Assembly: GCA_030141605.1 (NCBI GenBank)
Contig: JAQGDQ010000120.1
Coordinates: 434,001-498,000, forward strand
Direction: 5' to 3'
DNA from: Tubiluchus corallicola
Lineage: Eukaryota; Priapulida; Priapulimorpha; Priapulimorphida; Tubiluchidae
DNA: 64,000 bases
Both the position numbers and the translations under genes were made by a program. Below are positions 24,360-35,126 of the stretch, one piece after another. Positions within the stretch are counted from its first letter, which is position 1; the number at the start of each line of letters is the position of its first letter. The notes beneath the pieces are model-generated. The model was not told the origin of the DNA and did not search any database. It was given only the letters and a program-made list of their open reading frames with translations.

Positions 24360-24910
24360 TGCGAGCAAGTTTTGCTTGCTAGATGCGAAGGCATTTCCTC
24401 CCTGCTCAGTACGCACAAACAGCATGCGCCTCGGCCTCACAGGAGCGTATAGCTTTCAGCTGTGTTTAATTTTATCTCGCTGTGGCGAGGCATAGTCACG
24501 TGCGACCTGTTAGAGTGCATCTAGTGCTGCTGCTATACAGTGGCAGAGCAGCAGATTAATAGTTATCTGGCGTGTAATGCGCATTGCTGTCTGGTCAGGT
24601 ATATCAGGCAATGACGTCTTCTGTATAGAATGCTAGCGGCGGATGTACACAACTCGTTTGTTAGTGTGTCTTGCAGTGGTCGTACAGGTTTACTGAGCGT
24701 CGGTGCTACTGTATCATCCAGTTGTTGAAGGAGAAACGGCTGCATATAACGCTTTCACTCCCCAACAATAATTGATCACATTCTGTGGAGTGGGCAGATT
24801 TGCGTTGAAGGTGACTCGAGTCTACTGGCAAACAAGTGTTTAGCTGCTGTTTGTTTTGAATTTCGCACGAGTTGAAATTGTTCGGTCGTTCGCGGTCGTC
24901 AGTTGTGTTT
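24360..24910 (+). promoter_or_regulatory. CpG-richer, promoter-like region
   Basis: Against the A+T-rich background this stretch has many CpGs (GCATGCGCCTCGG, TCTCGCTGTGGCGAGG, GTTCGGTCGTTCGCGGTCG) and an E-box CACGTG near 24497. At 24899-24904 there is a TCAGTT, the arthropod initiator consensus, with A at 24901. No TATA box at -30 and no clear DPE at +28. The inferred direction is plus, because an open exon with a strong donor (25599-25728) lies 700 bases downstream. Motif-level inference only. Confidence 0.3.
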
Positions 24911-25598
24911 CTCGAATTTCATAACTCAAGATTTTCTGACTAGTGTTTTAGTGGCGATAGAAATATGTAAACAGTGTATTGACGGTAGCGCATTGGTAAC
25001 AACAGTTCCCGTGTCATCTTATGGATTAAATGCGTGGAAGCTGGGGGTTTGCATTATCTGCAACATCTGTGCGAATGTAATCAAAATATCATCAACTGGC
25101 CAAGCAATTACACAGTGGTGTAATGATATTCCTGTGAGTCATAACTGGTCTGCACCATTTATCGCCAGCTGCACCGCATCGTTACATAACATTGTAACAC
25201 ATTTATCGCTGTGATATCATGACAAACCTTGTGACTAGCAAGACGGCGTGACAGCTTTTATAAATCTTCGCTGATATCAAAACATCGTGTAACATTTGTT
25301 GCGGTAATTTACAAATCAATATTAATGCTTGATTTTATACACATCGTCTAAGTACATTATACAACTAGTGTCAGACTACGTATACAGTGGAAAAGGCATC
25401 AATTTACGAGGTGAATCTATTCTTTCGAGGGCTTCTCTCAGTCTTTGTATATTCATTTTATGTACAATGTTCTCCTTAAAGGTAGCCGAAAATTTCGATG
25501 AAAAATATATTTTAGAACAGCAGAAAGCAAAGCTCCAGCTGGTAGAAACACTCAGTTTCTGACAAGCGTAGAGCATTTTGGGGGACGCTTTTTACCCC

Positions 25599-25728
25599 AT
25601 GGTGCTACTGTTCAAGACGTATGACTGTCATACTATTATGGAGGTGGATCAATTGCTAGCAAATAGTGTTGAGTGGCAAAGGCAACGACAACAACATTTA
25701 ATTAATATGCAAAAATTAGGACTAAAGC
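25599..25728 (+). CDS. Candidate first coding exon, phase-compatible with DYRK1
   Basis: An open frame begins at ATG 25599 (in-frame stop at 25569-25571), has a second in-frame ATG at 25638 with a strong context (A at -3, G at +4), and runs to a consensus donor C|GTAAGT at 25728/25729. From 25638 the peptide is hydrophilic and Gln/Arg-rich (VEWQRQRQQHLINMQKLGLK), unlike AT-noise frames. The exon ends in phase 1, which is what the acceptor at 43257/43258 needs; joining the two gives an Arg codon (C|GG) and an open frame into the kinase N terminus. One in three random exons would fit the phase. An out-of-frame ATG at 25621 weakens the case for starting at 25638. I do not recognise the peptide, and this could belong to another gene or be chance. 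Confidence 0.3.
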
Positions 25729-28700
25729 GTAAGTATAAGAATTGTTGAATTTAGTTGTATTAGAGTTTAGTGTATTAGTTTCTAAAATCGGTGAATTGCT
25801 TGCAACCGTGTTCACTGTCCATTTCGCATACACCAACTATCGTTGTCTGAAATCCATTGAAGTCTTTTTGGATTTGTGATGGAGGTACGTCCTTCATTTG
25901 TTATGGCTCTTCTGGCAGAAGAAAATTGAAAAATTTCGTCAAAACTCAAAAGTAGCAGATGGGTGGACATATCTGTGTATACGCATTATAGGTTGTAATA
26001 TTTGTGTGTCACATTCATTGGTGTGATAAATTGTGATCTATCGCTTTTGTCTACACAAAGTTTTTCTTACATGTATTAGATCGTTTCACATAAGTAAGTA
26101 GTGGTCTCGTCTTTGTATAACATTTACATGGTTGTTTTGATTATAGCAGCTAACCAACTACTTCATAAAGCCAATATTAACTACTCGGGGAGGAAGAGAG
26201 TAATAAGGAATTTTAAAATAACCATTGTTAAACAGAACTTCATTCTTGTCTAACAGCATGTTCATTCAAGTTCATTCAGTAATTAGATTTTATACTTCAT
26301 ACAGGGAACATTATGGCATCCGCAGTGAATGTGTGTGTTTAATTCAGTGAAGTATATTTGAGGGTAAAATGTCATTGGCCTGTAATTCTGTGCAAATGAT
26401 CCGAATCTTAATGCTTTTTTTTTTTTTACAAAACCTGACCTTTATAATTTGATTATTTAATATAAAATTTCTTTCAAATCATACTCAAAATTTTCCAGTT
26501 TTTCAACCATTTTAGGCCATTGTCGGCTCAGTTGTGATAAAACTGAATCTGAAATTAATGTAAAACACAAGGTCAAAATAATAAACTCCACTTTGCTTAA
26601 CTATAGTGTTTGTGTACGTAAATTGTTGTTTATTATAACAGAAAAGAGTTCAGCTGACAAAATACTGCAACAGGCGAGGCGTAATCTACAAGTTTCTTTT
26701 TAAAACTCAATGGCCGTTTTGTTGGCGCTGTCAGAAAGTTATTCTAAAGGTTTTTCGGTATTTGTTTGGCGAAAGAGTTTTTGTACACAGCGGGGTCATG
26801 CAAAATTATGCTTTATTTGGCTCATTCTGGGCTTAGGGCCACTGTTAACAATGTCTGACATGCTTTTGCAGATATTCTTCCTCTGTACTGCATTCCGGCA
26901 ACTTTTCGGCGCCGACGCAGGTAAATAGAAAAGATGCAGCAAAAATGTATGAAGGCTTTCAGCGGCAAGGTGCAGCGCATACCTTACTCTTGTTTGAGCA
27001 GAACTCGTACTTGTTCCGCGGCCGAGAGCGTTGAACCCACCGTTTCCCATAAGACAAGAAAATAATGCACGCGTGCTTGCCTTTTTCTCATACAACTTGA
27101 AAATGAGCACGTGATTGTGTGGGCTAGTCGGTCATTATCATCTGCCCGAGCTTTTAAACTAATCAGTTTTCAGATGGACAGCACTTAGCGTTTGTTAGGA
27201 GCTTGTAAAATTTGATCTTTACAACGCATTTTAACAGGTCGTGAAAGGATTTGCTAAATGGTGCGCAGGAGATGCGATAATCACCTGTGTTCCTGAGTTA
27301 TTTAGCATGTGAACAATCAGCACGTTGTTTTCTTACCTTTCACCCCACAGTTGGTTTATGTTGGGCGCATTTATAAACGGAAAACTCATTGTCTTATGTG
27401 CCGCATGTGTTAGAATGTTATTAGAAATATACTGCTGATTCGAGTGATTTCTCTCTAAGTAGTGAAAAAACAGTACAGTAGGCTAGGTATTGATAGTAAG
27501 AACTTGTCTTGTATGTATGCGCGATCATTCTTTCTATTGAGTGATGACATCGGACAGACTGATGATGATTGATAACACGTTTGCCATTAAGACGTGACTA
27601 CCCTTATTTCTGCACGAATACCCGATACTTATGTACAGGAGAAGCAAACCTGTCTTTAAATTATTCTCGACAGATTCTTTATAATTTATACTTCAGTATG
27701 TTGTTGTACACTTGTCTCTTAACTTTGCAATTTCGCGCGCCAGCTTTTACACTTACATAACTAACTAAATTTTGTGACGCATTTAATTTAAAACGGCATT
27801 TAAACTTCCCTCCTAAGAACCGCCTTGTAAATCAGCGCATTAAGTTGTAATTTGTGATGAACATCTAGCAGGCTATATAATTGAGGTAGACACCACAACT
27901 TCTTCCAACAGTAGCTAGCTAGTCAGCTACCAAGCTGATTTGCAGATTTGTGAAACTGCAGTTTCGCAGACGAAACAATTTAGGCGCAAGGAAAAACTCC
28001 TCACAGTTTGCCTTGGTATAAAAACAGTTAAACTGTGTTAGTTTTTACACGTCTTAAACCCACATCTGCGTCATTGCTGGCATTTAGAGTTGCACTTCGT
28101 GGCGACGACTCCACGACCTTGAAAGAGCGCTAGTGAAGCCATCCCATTCAGATTTTAAAGTTTCTGTTTATCTTGCATGCTGAGAGGTTATCTTGACAGG
28201 GACGCAAACTTTAAAAGAAAATACGTGTAGTATCAAAATTCGTTAGTTTTCCATTGTTAAGGGCTTTCAGTAATATGAGCGCAAGGCTAGTTTCTCAGAA
28301 GCCCCTTGCATAGAAAAAATAACAGTTCACTCGGAATAACACAGTACACAACTCCGTCTGAAATTCTGAACTTAAAATTGGCCCGTTTCATTGTCAGCGC
28401 CACACCAGAAGCGCCGTGAAAAAATTTTAGCTATCGCACACGTAGTCCAAATTCTTATACACTGGTACTTGCCTTTGAAAAGATTTTCCCTCCATTGATG
28501 TTATCGCTATTTATTTATTTGTTGCATAATTCATTTATACAAGTTACAGTTATAGTTACACAATTACGTGCACTTAAAAAAAATAAAATACAACTTTACA
28601 AGAATACAAAAATGAAAATACATCATTGGGTTAGAGGAAGATCACTTAGATATTGTCTGAAAACCCTGTTTTCCCTTTAACATGGTTTGAGAACAACAGT

Positions 28701-28857
28701 AGTTTAGTAAAGGTTCAGTCTTATGGATTTGAGTCTGTTAGACGTAGTTAGAGTAATGAATGAAGCTGCATGTCTTGCTGTGTATAATTTACATCTTATA
28801 GGCTACTTAGATCAGTTGAACTGATCAGAACATAGTGCTTAGATTATAGTTAAAATT
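25729..28857. other. Non-coding stretch
   Basis: No exon supported on either strand. The 104-codon minus-strand frame at 26796-27110 and its plus-strand shadow at 26710-26928 occupy a somewhat G+C-richer patch but show no motif. A T13-15 run lies near 26415. If the exon above belongs to DYRK1, this is intron. Confidence 0.35.
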
Positions 28858-28878
28858 CTGCATGTCTGTGACATGCAG
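28858..28878. repeat. Perfect 9-bp palindrome CTGCATGTC/GACATGCAG
   Basis: Nine-base arms with a 3-base loop (TGT). A second palindrome GATCAGTT..ACTGATC lies about 50 bases upstream (28810-28826). Function unknown. Confidence 0.5.
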
Positions 28879-29125
28879 TCATAGCACAATTTAGGCCTAG
28901 TTGTTTTTTTATTAATCACGAATGTTGTAAAGGTTATTTAAGTTTGACTGAATAAAGTCACGCATGATAAATTTTTGAAATCAAGCTTGATCGAAAGTTA
29001 GTAAATATGGAAAAGTCAGGGCTGAGTATTTCCTCGGGGGGATTCATAGTAAGGTGGAGATAATTCAAATTGTGTGAATATGTATCATAATAACATTTTG
29101 CTAGCTGTACAATTATTACTTTTTA

Positions 29126-29236
29126 ATATAATACGAGTATTATATTACGAGTATATAATACGAGTATTATAGAACTGCTGTTGAAAGTAGTTAATGTTGA
29201 AAGCTAACTCCTAATAAATGTTGACTACTTTCACAT
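29126..29236. repeat. ATAATACGAGTATTAT palindromes and adjacent inverted repeat
   Basis: A near-palindromic unit ATAATACGAGTATTAT occurs twice, at about 29129-29144 and 29156-29171, with a partial copy between. Just after, GTTGAAAGTAGTTAA (about 29183 onward) and TTGACTACTTTCACA (about 29221 onward) form an imperfect inverted pair. Confidence 0.5.
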
Positions 29237-30458
29237 TTATAATTGTTCGCGAGTCCTAACTACTTAATGTAAGTCTAGGCTTCCTTAAGCTGGGCTGCAG
29301 GTAGGATACTAAACCTAGAAAACATTTCAGTTGTTGGTTGTTTCGTGTTGTGTAGAGTACCAGTTATACCGTTAACTCAATACTAAGTCCTATTAAGTGT
29401 AAATTAAGTAATTACCGAATGCTCTGTATAAAACTTGGCAAAAATAAATACACGGTCATTGGACACACGATGTTCTAGCTGTCTGTAGCTTCTCTCCTAT
29501 CAACAGTTCGTTTGCCAGAGGAAGTTTATGAATCGAAGTTTTCCTCACACACCCACGCTGGTTTGATTACAGTAGTCTGTAGTGCACGGCTAAATTTAGA
29601 CTGCGTAGTTAGTGGAGTATCCTGTGGGCTTGTATAATATATGAAAATATTCTGCACCATATGTTATCAGTGCCTGTTGCCGCACAAATAATGAGTGTAT
29701 GTTTTAGGTGAACTAACGATTGTTCATTGAACTTGTTTGAAGTCCATTTTTATTTGAGTTTTTCCATTTATCCTAGTCATACACCTTAAATAACTTTTCC
29801 TAACAATATGTAGTCCCTGCTGAAATAAGCTTCTATTTTTGTAGCTAAAATCCGATTGTGTGCATGTAATGCATTGCAGGGATATTAATGGGATTTTTTT
29901 TTCTTTTTCCACTATTTTTAGTTAGTTACAAATGGTAACTTACAATTAAATTTTACAACAGGGACGTGTACGAGTCTACAAAACTGCACAATTTGCAACT
30001 AAATACAATTGTACCACCATCGTATTTGAAATGAAAACTCCTTTACAAGATTTATGAACACAGAGTTTCTTGACTCCACTCGCGACATTCACGTGTCCTT
30101 CATGGAACGCAGCACTGACAGTATAAAGTAATTATAGTAGAAGCTATAATTATTATTCTTATGTACTGGCGAGCATGAACGTTGTAAAACGTTCACCTTT
30201 ACGTGGCCTCTAGAATCTCATATATGTTCACGTTAATGATTGGTTCAACGTTAGACAGTAGGCTAGCTACTGACTAGTAACAACCAGTGTCATGGCCCCT
30301 CTGCAGGATTAGAGAACAGAAGCCTCGGACGGTGATTTGTATATTTTCATTCAGTTAATGATGTGTAGTGTAGGCGGTGCCCCCATTGGTTCATGCCATG
30401 TATGTGGTGCGTGAAATATACAGCTGTACCATCTTCATCTCATTTGAAATGAACTCTC
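29237..30458. other. Non-coding, nothing identified
   Basis: A+T-rich sequence with chance frames only (for example 29724-29912 on the minus strand). Confidence 0.35.
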
Positions 30459-30588
30459 TTATGGCGCGTTCAGACGTAGAAACTTCTCTCGCAACTTGTT
30501 GCAATGTATGGATGGCTTGGCAACTTTTCTTAGAGAGAAGTTACGCAACAAATTGCGAGAGCGGTCTCTACTTCTGAACGCCCTATTA
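30459..30588. mobile_element. PIF/Harbinger-like MITE with TTA target duplication
   Basis: A 124-bp element (30462-30585) is bordered by TTA on each side (30459-30461 and 30586-30588). Its ends are inverted repeats of nearly 40 bases: GGCGCGTTCAGACGTAGA, CTCTCGCAA and TTGTTGC on the left face TCTACTTCTGAACGCCC, TTGCGAGAG and GCAACAA on the right. The mismatches lie mainly between these blocks. The 3-bp TTA duplication is the hallmark of PIF/Harbinger insertion. It has no coding capacity, and the whole unit can fold into one long hairpin. The two overlapping 60-66 codon frames here are artefacts. Confidence 0.7.
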
Positions 30589-32882
30589 CGTACAGTAGCG
30601 CGTCACAAATCCAAGGTCTTCGATTACCCTGTATGTTATTACATGTATTCTTGTAAAGATCTGATGCAACCAGTCTAGTAGGGAGCGTGTTATAAGGGCA
30701 AAGGTTTCCTCCTCTTCCTTGTAAACACGTCGCCGTTAAATATTGACATTCCGCTAGTCAAGTTCACGTGACTCTGAGTAAGCGTTTTTACATGCGAGGT
30801 AACGGGTTAACGAGATGAGTACATGTAGCTACTTTCAAGTAGGTGCCCGTTTAAAGTAACGTGTGTATAGATAGTCATTGTTAATGCGTATAGATAAAAA
30901 AGTACTAAAGATGTAAAAGAAAGCAAATTTATTTCTTTTTTAATTCTATATAAATATCTAGCCTAGGAATCCTTATTAAGTACACTCCTTCTTCGGAAAG
31001 GCACTTATTTTATTTTTAACTGTTTTATCCTGTTTTTGTTTAGTGTCTCATTTTTGTGTATGTCTGCGATAAATTCTTTCTGTATGTGATTGAACTTGCC
31101 CTGTGTTTTTGCCTGGCTAGGTGGCTTTTCCTCATACAAGAATTTCCAGTTTTAAACTTTAAATTCATTTTATAAGTCGCTATTGCATACCTGAGATTGC
31201 TCAAGGCCAATGGGTAGATGATATGAAAGTAACTGAAGCATTTTTGGAATGCATGTCCTGCTATATTTCTGCCGTGGCCACTCTTCATTTCGGCAACTAA
31301 AAACAAGGGATGGGCCACTTTGTGTGTGTCTGGAATGCTTGTTTGGCTTATTGCTTCGGGAAATCATTCATTCAGAACAGATAAGAACAAGTTCAACGTG
31401 GTGTCATTTATTCAGTAGCGCAATGGAGGTTACAGAATAATCTAACTTTTATGTACTGTAACTCATAAGTCACATGTATACATAATGTACTGCTGTTTTA
31501 CCCAACGTTGTCATATCGAGTACAAAACAATGATGACCTTAATTGTTTTGATTATAATTTCCCTCGCGTTTGGCATAGCGTTAAGCTAAGGTTGCTTTTG
31601 CTAGATTTACTTATTTTTGTTAGATTAAAACGAAGTTTTATTACTCATATTTTTATTATAACAACCTTTTTATACAACAAAAAACAATTTTATTGTTATT
31701 TATTTGTAACTACCTTGAACATGGAATTTTTATGCATCGGTATGCTTCAAAATGGTAAGGTTACGTTAAATATAGTAAATTTGTAAATTTATTAAAAACA
31801 AGTTTAATAAATCCATTTCAAATAGATACTGGGAATAATAACGATTGGCAATCACATTCAATGCGCGTTGAACAGTAGTTTCACGTATTGTTTTAGCTTA
31901 CTCTAACAGTGTATTTATTATGTCAATGTGAGACACTCTTTAGCACTCTGGAAATATAATTTTGTTTAGCTCGTGCGTTTTTGCTGGCTTAGCAGTCTTG
32001 ATTAATAAATGGTTGGTGATTGCTGAAGAAAACTGTTTCTAGGTTAACTTCAGCTAACATGTTACCGAGCTATTCCTTTCGCAGACCGACATATTGAGCC
32101 TCATTACTATGTCAAAAGTTCCAAACACGGCTCAGCCAATAGATTTTGATACTATGCATTGCTCCTGATCTGTTCTTTGCAATGTCGTTATAGTTCGATA
32201 TAGTAAATCAATACACGTTAAAATTACAATAGACGGTAAATTATAATATTATTTGCATTGTGGCAGAACACCTCACTTTACTTGGTCAATGATTATAATA
32301 TTGCCTCGTCAACCGTAATAGTAGTTGACAGCATGATAATTAGTTGTAACTGAGGTATTCAATGATATTTTCAGAGCATATGAAATTACGAAGTTATTAA
32401 ACGTCATTCAGATTCCTTGATCGTGATCGTGATCGCAAACTAAGTAATAATGCACAGATCTTTGCAATAACTGTTTATCTAAGAACGTAGAGTCACGGTG
32501 AAACAGTTTCATTTGCTTGTCCATGCAGTTGGCCTTGCTCATCGTCTTGACTATCTTACTGAAAAGATACTTTAGCCAGTGGCTATCAGTAGTTAGATAC
32601 TAGCTTGCAATCTGGTATATATATAGGTGAGGTTAAATTAAAAGCTATATGGCGAGTTAGTGCTTTACTGGCGCTGTCAGCTCAGTGACAGGTCATTTAT
32701 ACATGTGATTTATGTGCGCCTGTATTTCTGCTTAGTAAATATACGAGTACTGCGTTCCATTCACAGTCTTTCTCCATTTGAGTCAGTTGACATAATTATA
32801 TCTTTTTCTTCCCAGCTTTTCCCTACTTCTTTGTGGACTTTACCTTCAAGTCGCACCGACTCATTCATAGAAGGTTTTGGCG
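30589..32882. other. Non-coding stretch
   Basis: No supported gene. The frames at 31040-31318 (minus), 31249-31440, 31508-31786 and 32660-32911 (plus) have AT-driven composition or end inside the repeat that follows. No RNA gene seen. Confidence 0.35.
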
Positions 32883-32985
32883 CAGTTTTTACAGGCGGAT
32901 GCCCTTCCTGACCCTAACCCTCCCTATTTATCCGGGCTTGGGACCGGCACTGAGTTGGGCTGGCTCCCCCCCCCCCAGTGGCTAG
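32883..32985. repeat. Widely dispersed conserved repeat core
   Basis: The stretch reads TTTTTACAGGCGGATGCCC, CTAACCCTCCCTATTTATCC, GGGCTTGGGACCGGCACTGA, then a C11 run and CCAGTGGCTAGG. I recognise this wording as a repeat core found, from memory, in genomes as far apart as teleost fish and marine invertebrates (GGATGCCCTTCCTG...TATTTATCCGGGCTTGGGACCGGCAC). It is markedly more G+C-rich than its surroundings and better preserved than other repeats here. Family name and function not known to me. Confidence 0.55.
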
Positions 32986-34979
32986 GTTAGTTGACATAAT
33001 TATATAAAAATGTAAAATGTGTAACAAGGTTAAAATGATCAATGCTGAAAATTGTGTGCTAAAAAGTACTAATACACTCGTTCAAGTAGTTACATATAAA
33101 ATGTCTGTTTCCATGTGAGGAAAAATTGATTTTGCGTTTCTTTTCGTGTCAGAGTACACTGAAGGGCAGTTTCAATGTAAGTGAAACTTAAAGCACACGA
33201 AAACCCACATACGTACTCCACTTTCGTAAAGCTTAAAAAATTCGTAAAAAGGTGACTATAATTGATTATTGATTATAGGTTTTTAGCTCCTTTAGCGTCT
33301 ATTTCGCACCAGATTTGCCGAAAGTAGGATACAAACTTTGCTCAACTTGAAATTCTTGAATCTCGATACCAAAGGCTTTATATGTCAAACCAGAGCTCCT
33401 GTACAGCGAAAACACCGGCAATTATTAACTACCCCTTACACACAAGACATGAAGTTTATTATAGGTGGTGCAGCCTCCATCGAGAGTATGTGGTGATCAA
33501 TTGCTGATAATAACACACTTTGTTTAATAAAAGCAAAAGTATGGATCAGTTCCACAGTAAAATTTTTAGTGTGAATTTCACTGTGTTAAACTTCGTACAA
33601 CTGGACGCGTGATTGATAAATCCTGCGATAATGTGAATCCAGGTTCATTATAATAAATTAAAGGTAAAATTACTTGTATAAGTTAATGTGTTACGAGATT
33701 TTTATTATGTTCATAATCGTGTTGGCTGTAAGTTCGATTAATTAGCGATGACTATACAGACACCTAGTGACTAGCGCTAAATGAATAGAAATATTCTGTA
33801 GTTTCACGCCTTTTTGAAGTAGCACTGTAACAGCATTACATATGCTTAAGCAGCCGTAAAACAGGTCTCCTTGTGCAGTAATGGAAAAAAGCAGGAACTT
33901 GTTGTAACTTTTACCTGCGGGCAGATCTAAGAAACCCTATACAATCTTATTTTTGATATTATAAGTTTATCTTGGGCATCAAGTTTTCTTAGGCATCCAC
34001 TTTTGATTTATGTTAGTTCGGAAACACTGAAAGTTGGGGTCATGAAACTTGCAGGATAGACACCTGGGATAGGACTCGGATAATAGTGAACGATGACCTC
34101 GGTTAAGGAGTCGAGCACGCAAGGCATCGGTCATTTCGAGTGACACCACCTGACCAATGTACTGTCACGTACTAACTAATGCTATCTCCCCACCAATTTT
34201 CAGTGGTGCTCACTCTTCCCACTTAGTGGCTATACAGGTTACATTAGGCAAATTACTTTCTGTTACAAGTATGTCGTGGTATGCACACGATATAATGTTA
34301 CGTGTGTGACACCTCACTACTTTCTTTTTCGTTCACTTCTTAGACAGGATCGTTTGGGTTGAAGAGTAAGCATTATTGAACAAGAACATCGAACTTAAAA
34401 AAATGTCGGCAGTCTACGTACTATATTAGCTTTCAGTGCCACTCAGTATGGGGAAGCTTCTGAAAAATGTACTATATTTTGTTTTCATTTTATAAATTTC
34501 CTGTATGTAAAAAAGTAATAATCTGTGATATAAACGTGGCTTGCTAGACGAGCAATTATTATGAGAAATTTTTGAACTTTCCCTGACAGGCAAGGCACCC
34601 GCGGACAGCTTGTCGTTGACTCACGCATGAACCTTGCAGGTCTGCAGCTTGCCGACGACTTTCGATTCGTGTGACTTCTCGAATGTGATGTTTTTGTTGT
34701 TCTTCCCACCCTGCATGCTACAGTGCTTTCGGTTTATGTGTCTAACTAATTGTCAATACTGTGGTATATCATGTGGAATGTCTTTTTCGCATGACATTTT
34801 CATCGCATTTCACCAAACTTCTTGCTCTTTCTTGTCGTTTGTGGTGGTCTGGCTTAAATTGTTGAGAATTGGAGGATAATAACCAGTTGTAGGCCAACTT
34901 CTGTATCTGTGGAGAAAAATTTATATAGAAATAAAAATTACAATATATATGTATTGCGATGCATTATCTAGTCCTGTTA
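32986..34979. other. Non-coding, nothing identified
   Basis: A+T-rich sequence with only short chance frames on both strands. Confidence 0.35.
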
Positions 34980-35059
34980 AGCATATATATATAGTATGTA
35001 TATATATGCAATATGTATATATATACACATATATATATACATATATGTATGTATGTATG

Positions 35060-35105
<46 letters not shown>

Positions 35106-35126
35106 CATACATACATACATACATAT
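34980..35126. repeat. AT/TATG microsatellite forming a large palindrome
   Basis: (GTAT)n at about 35045-35065, a long uninterrupted (TA)n to about 35099 and (CATA)n at about 35102-35125 mirror each other, so the strand can fold on itself over about 80 bases. Further TATATA/TATGTA tracts extend it to the left. The 67- and 72-codon frames on the two strands are translations of this repeat. Confidence 0.9.

Noticed and set aside
26796-27110. 104-codon minus-strand frame
   Set aside because: No recognisable domain or splice context, and overlapped by a plus-strand frame of similar quality.
28858-28878. p53-type response element in the CATG palindrome
   Set aside because: The flanking purine/pyrimidine positions do not fit the consensus in either half-site.
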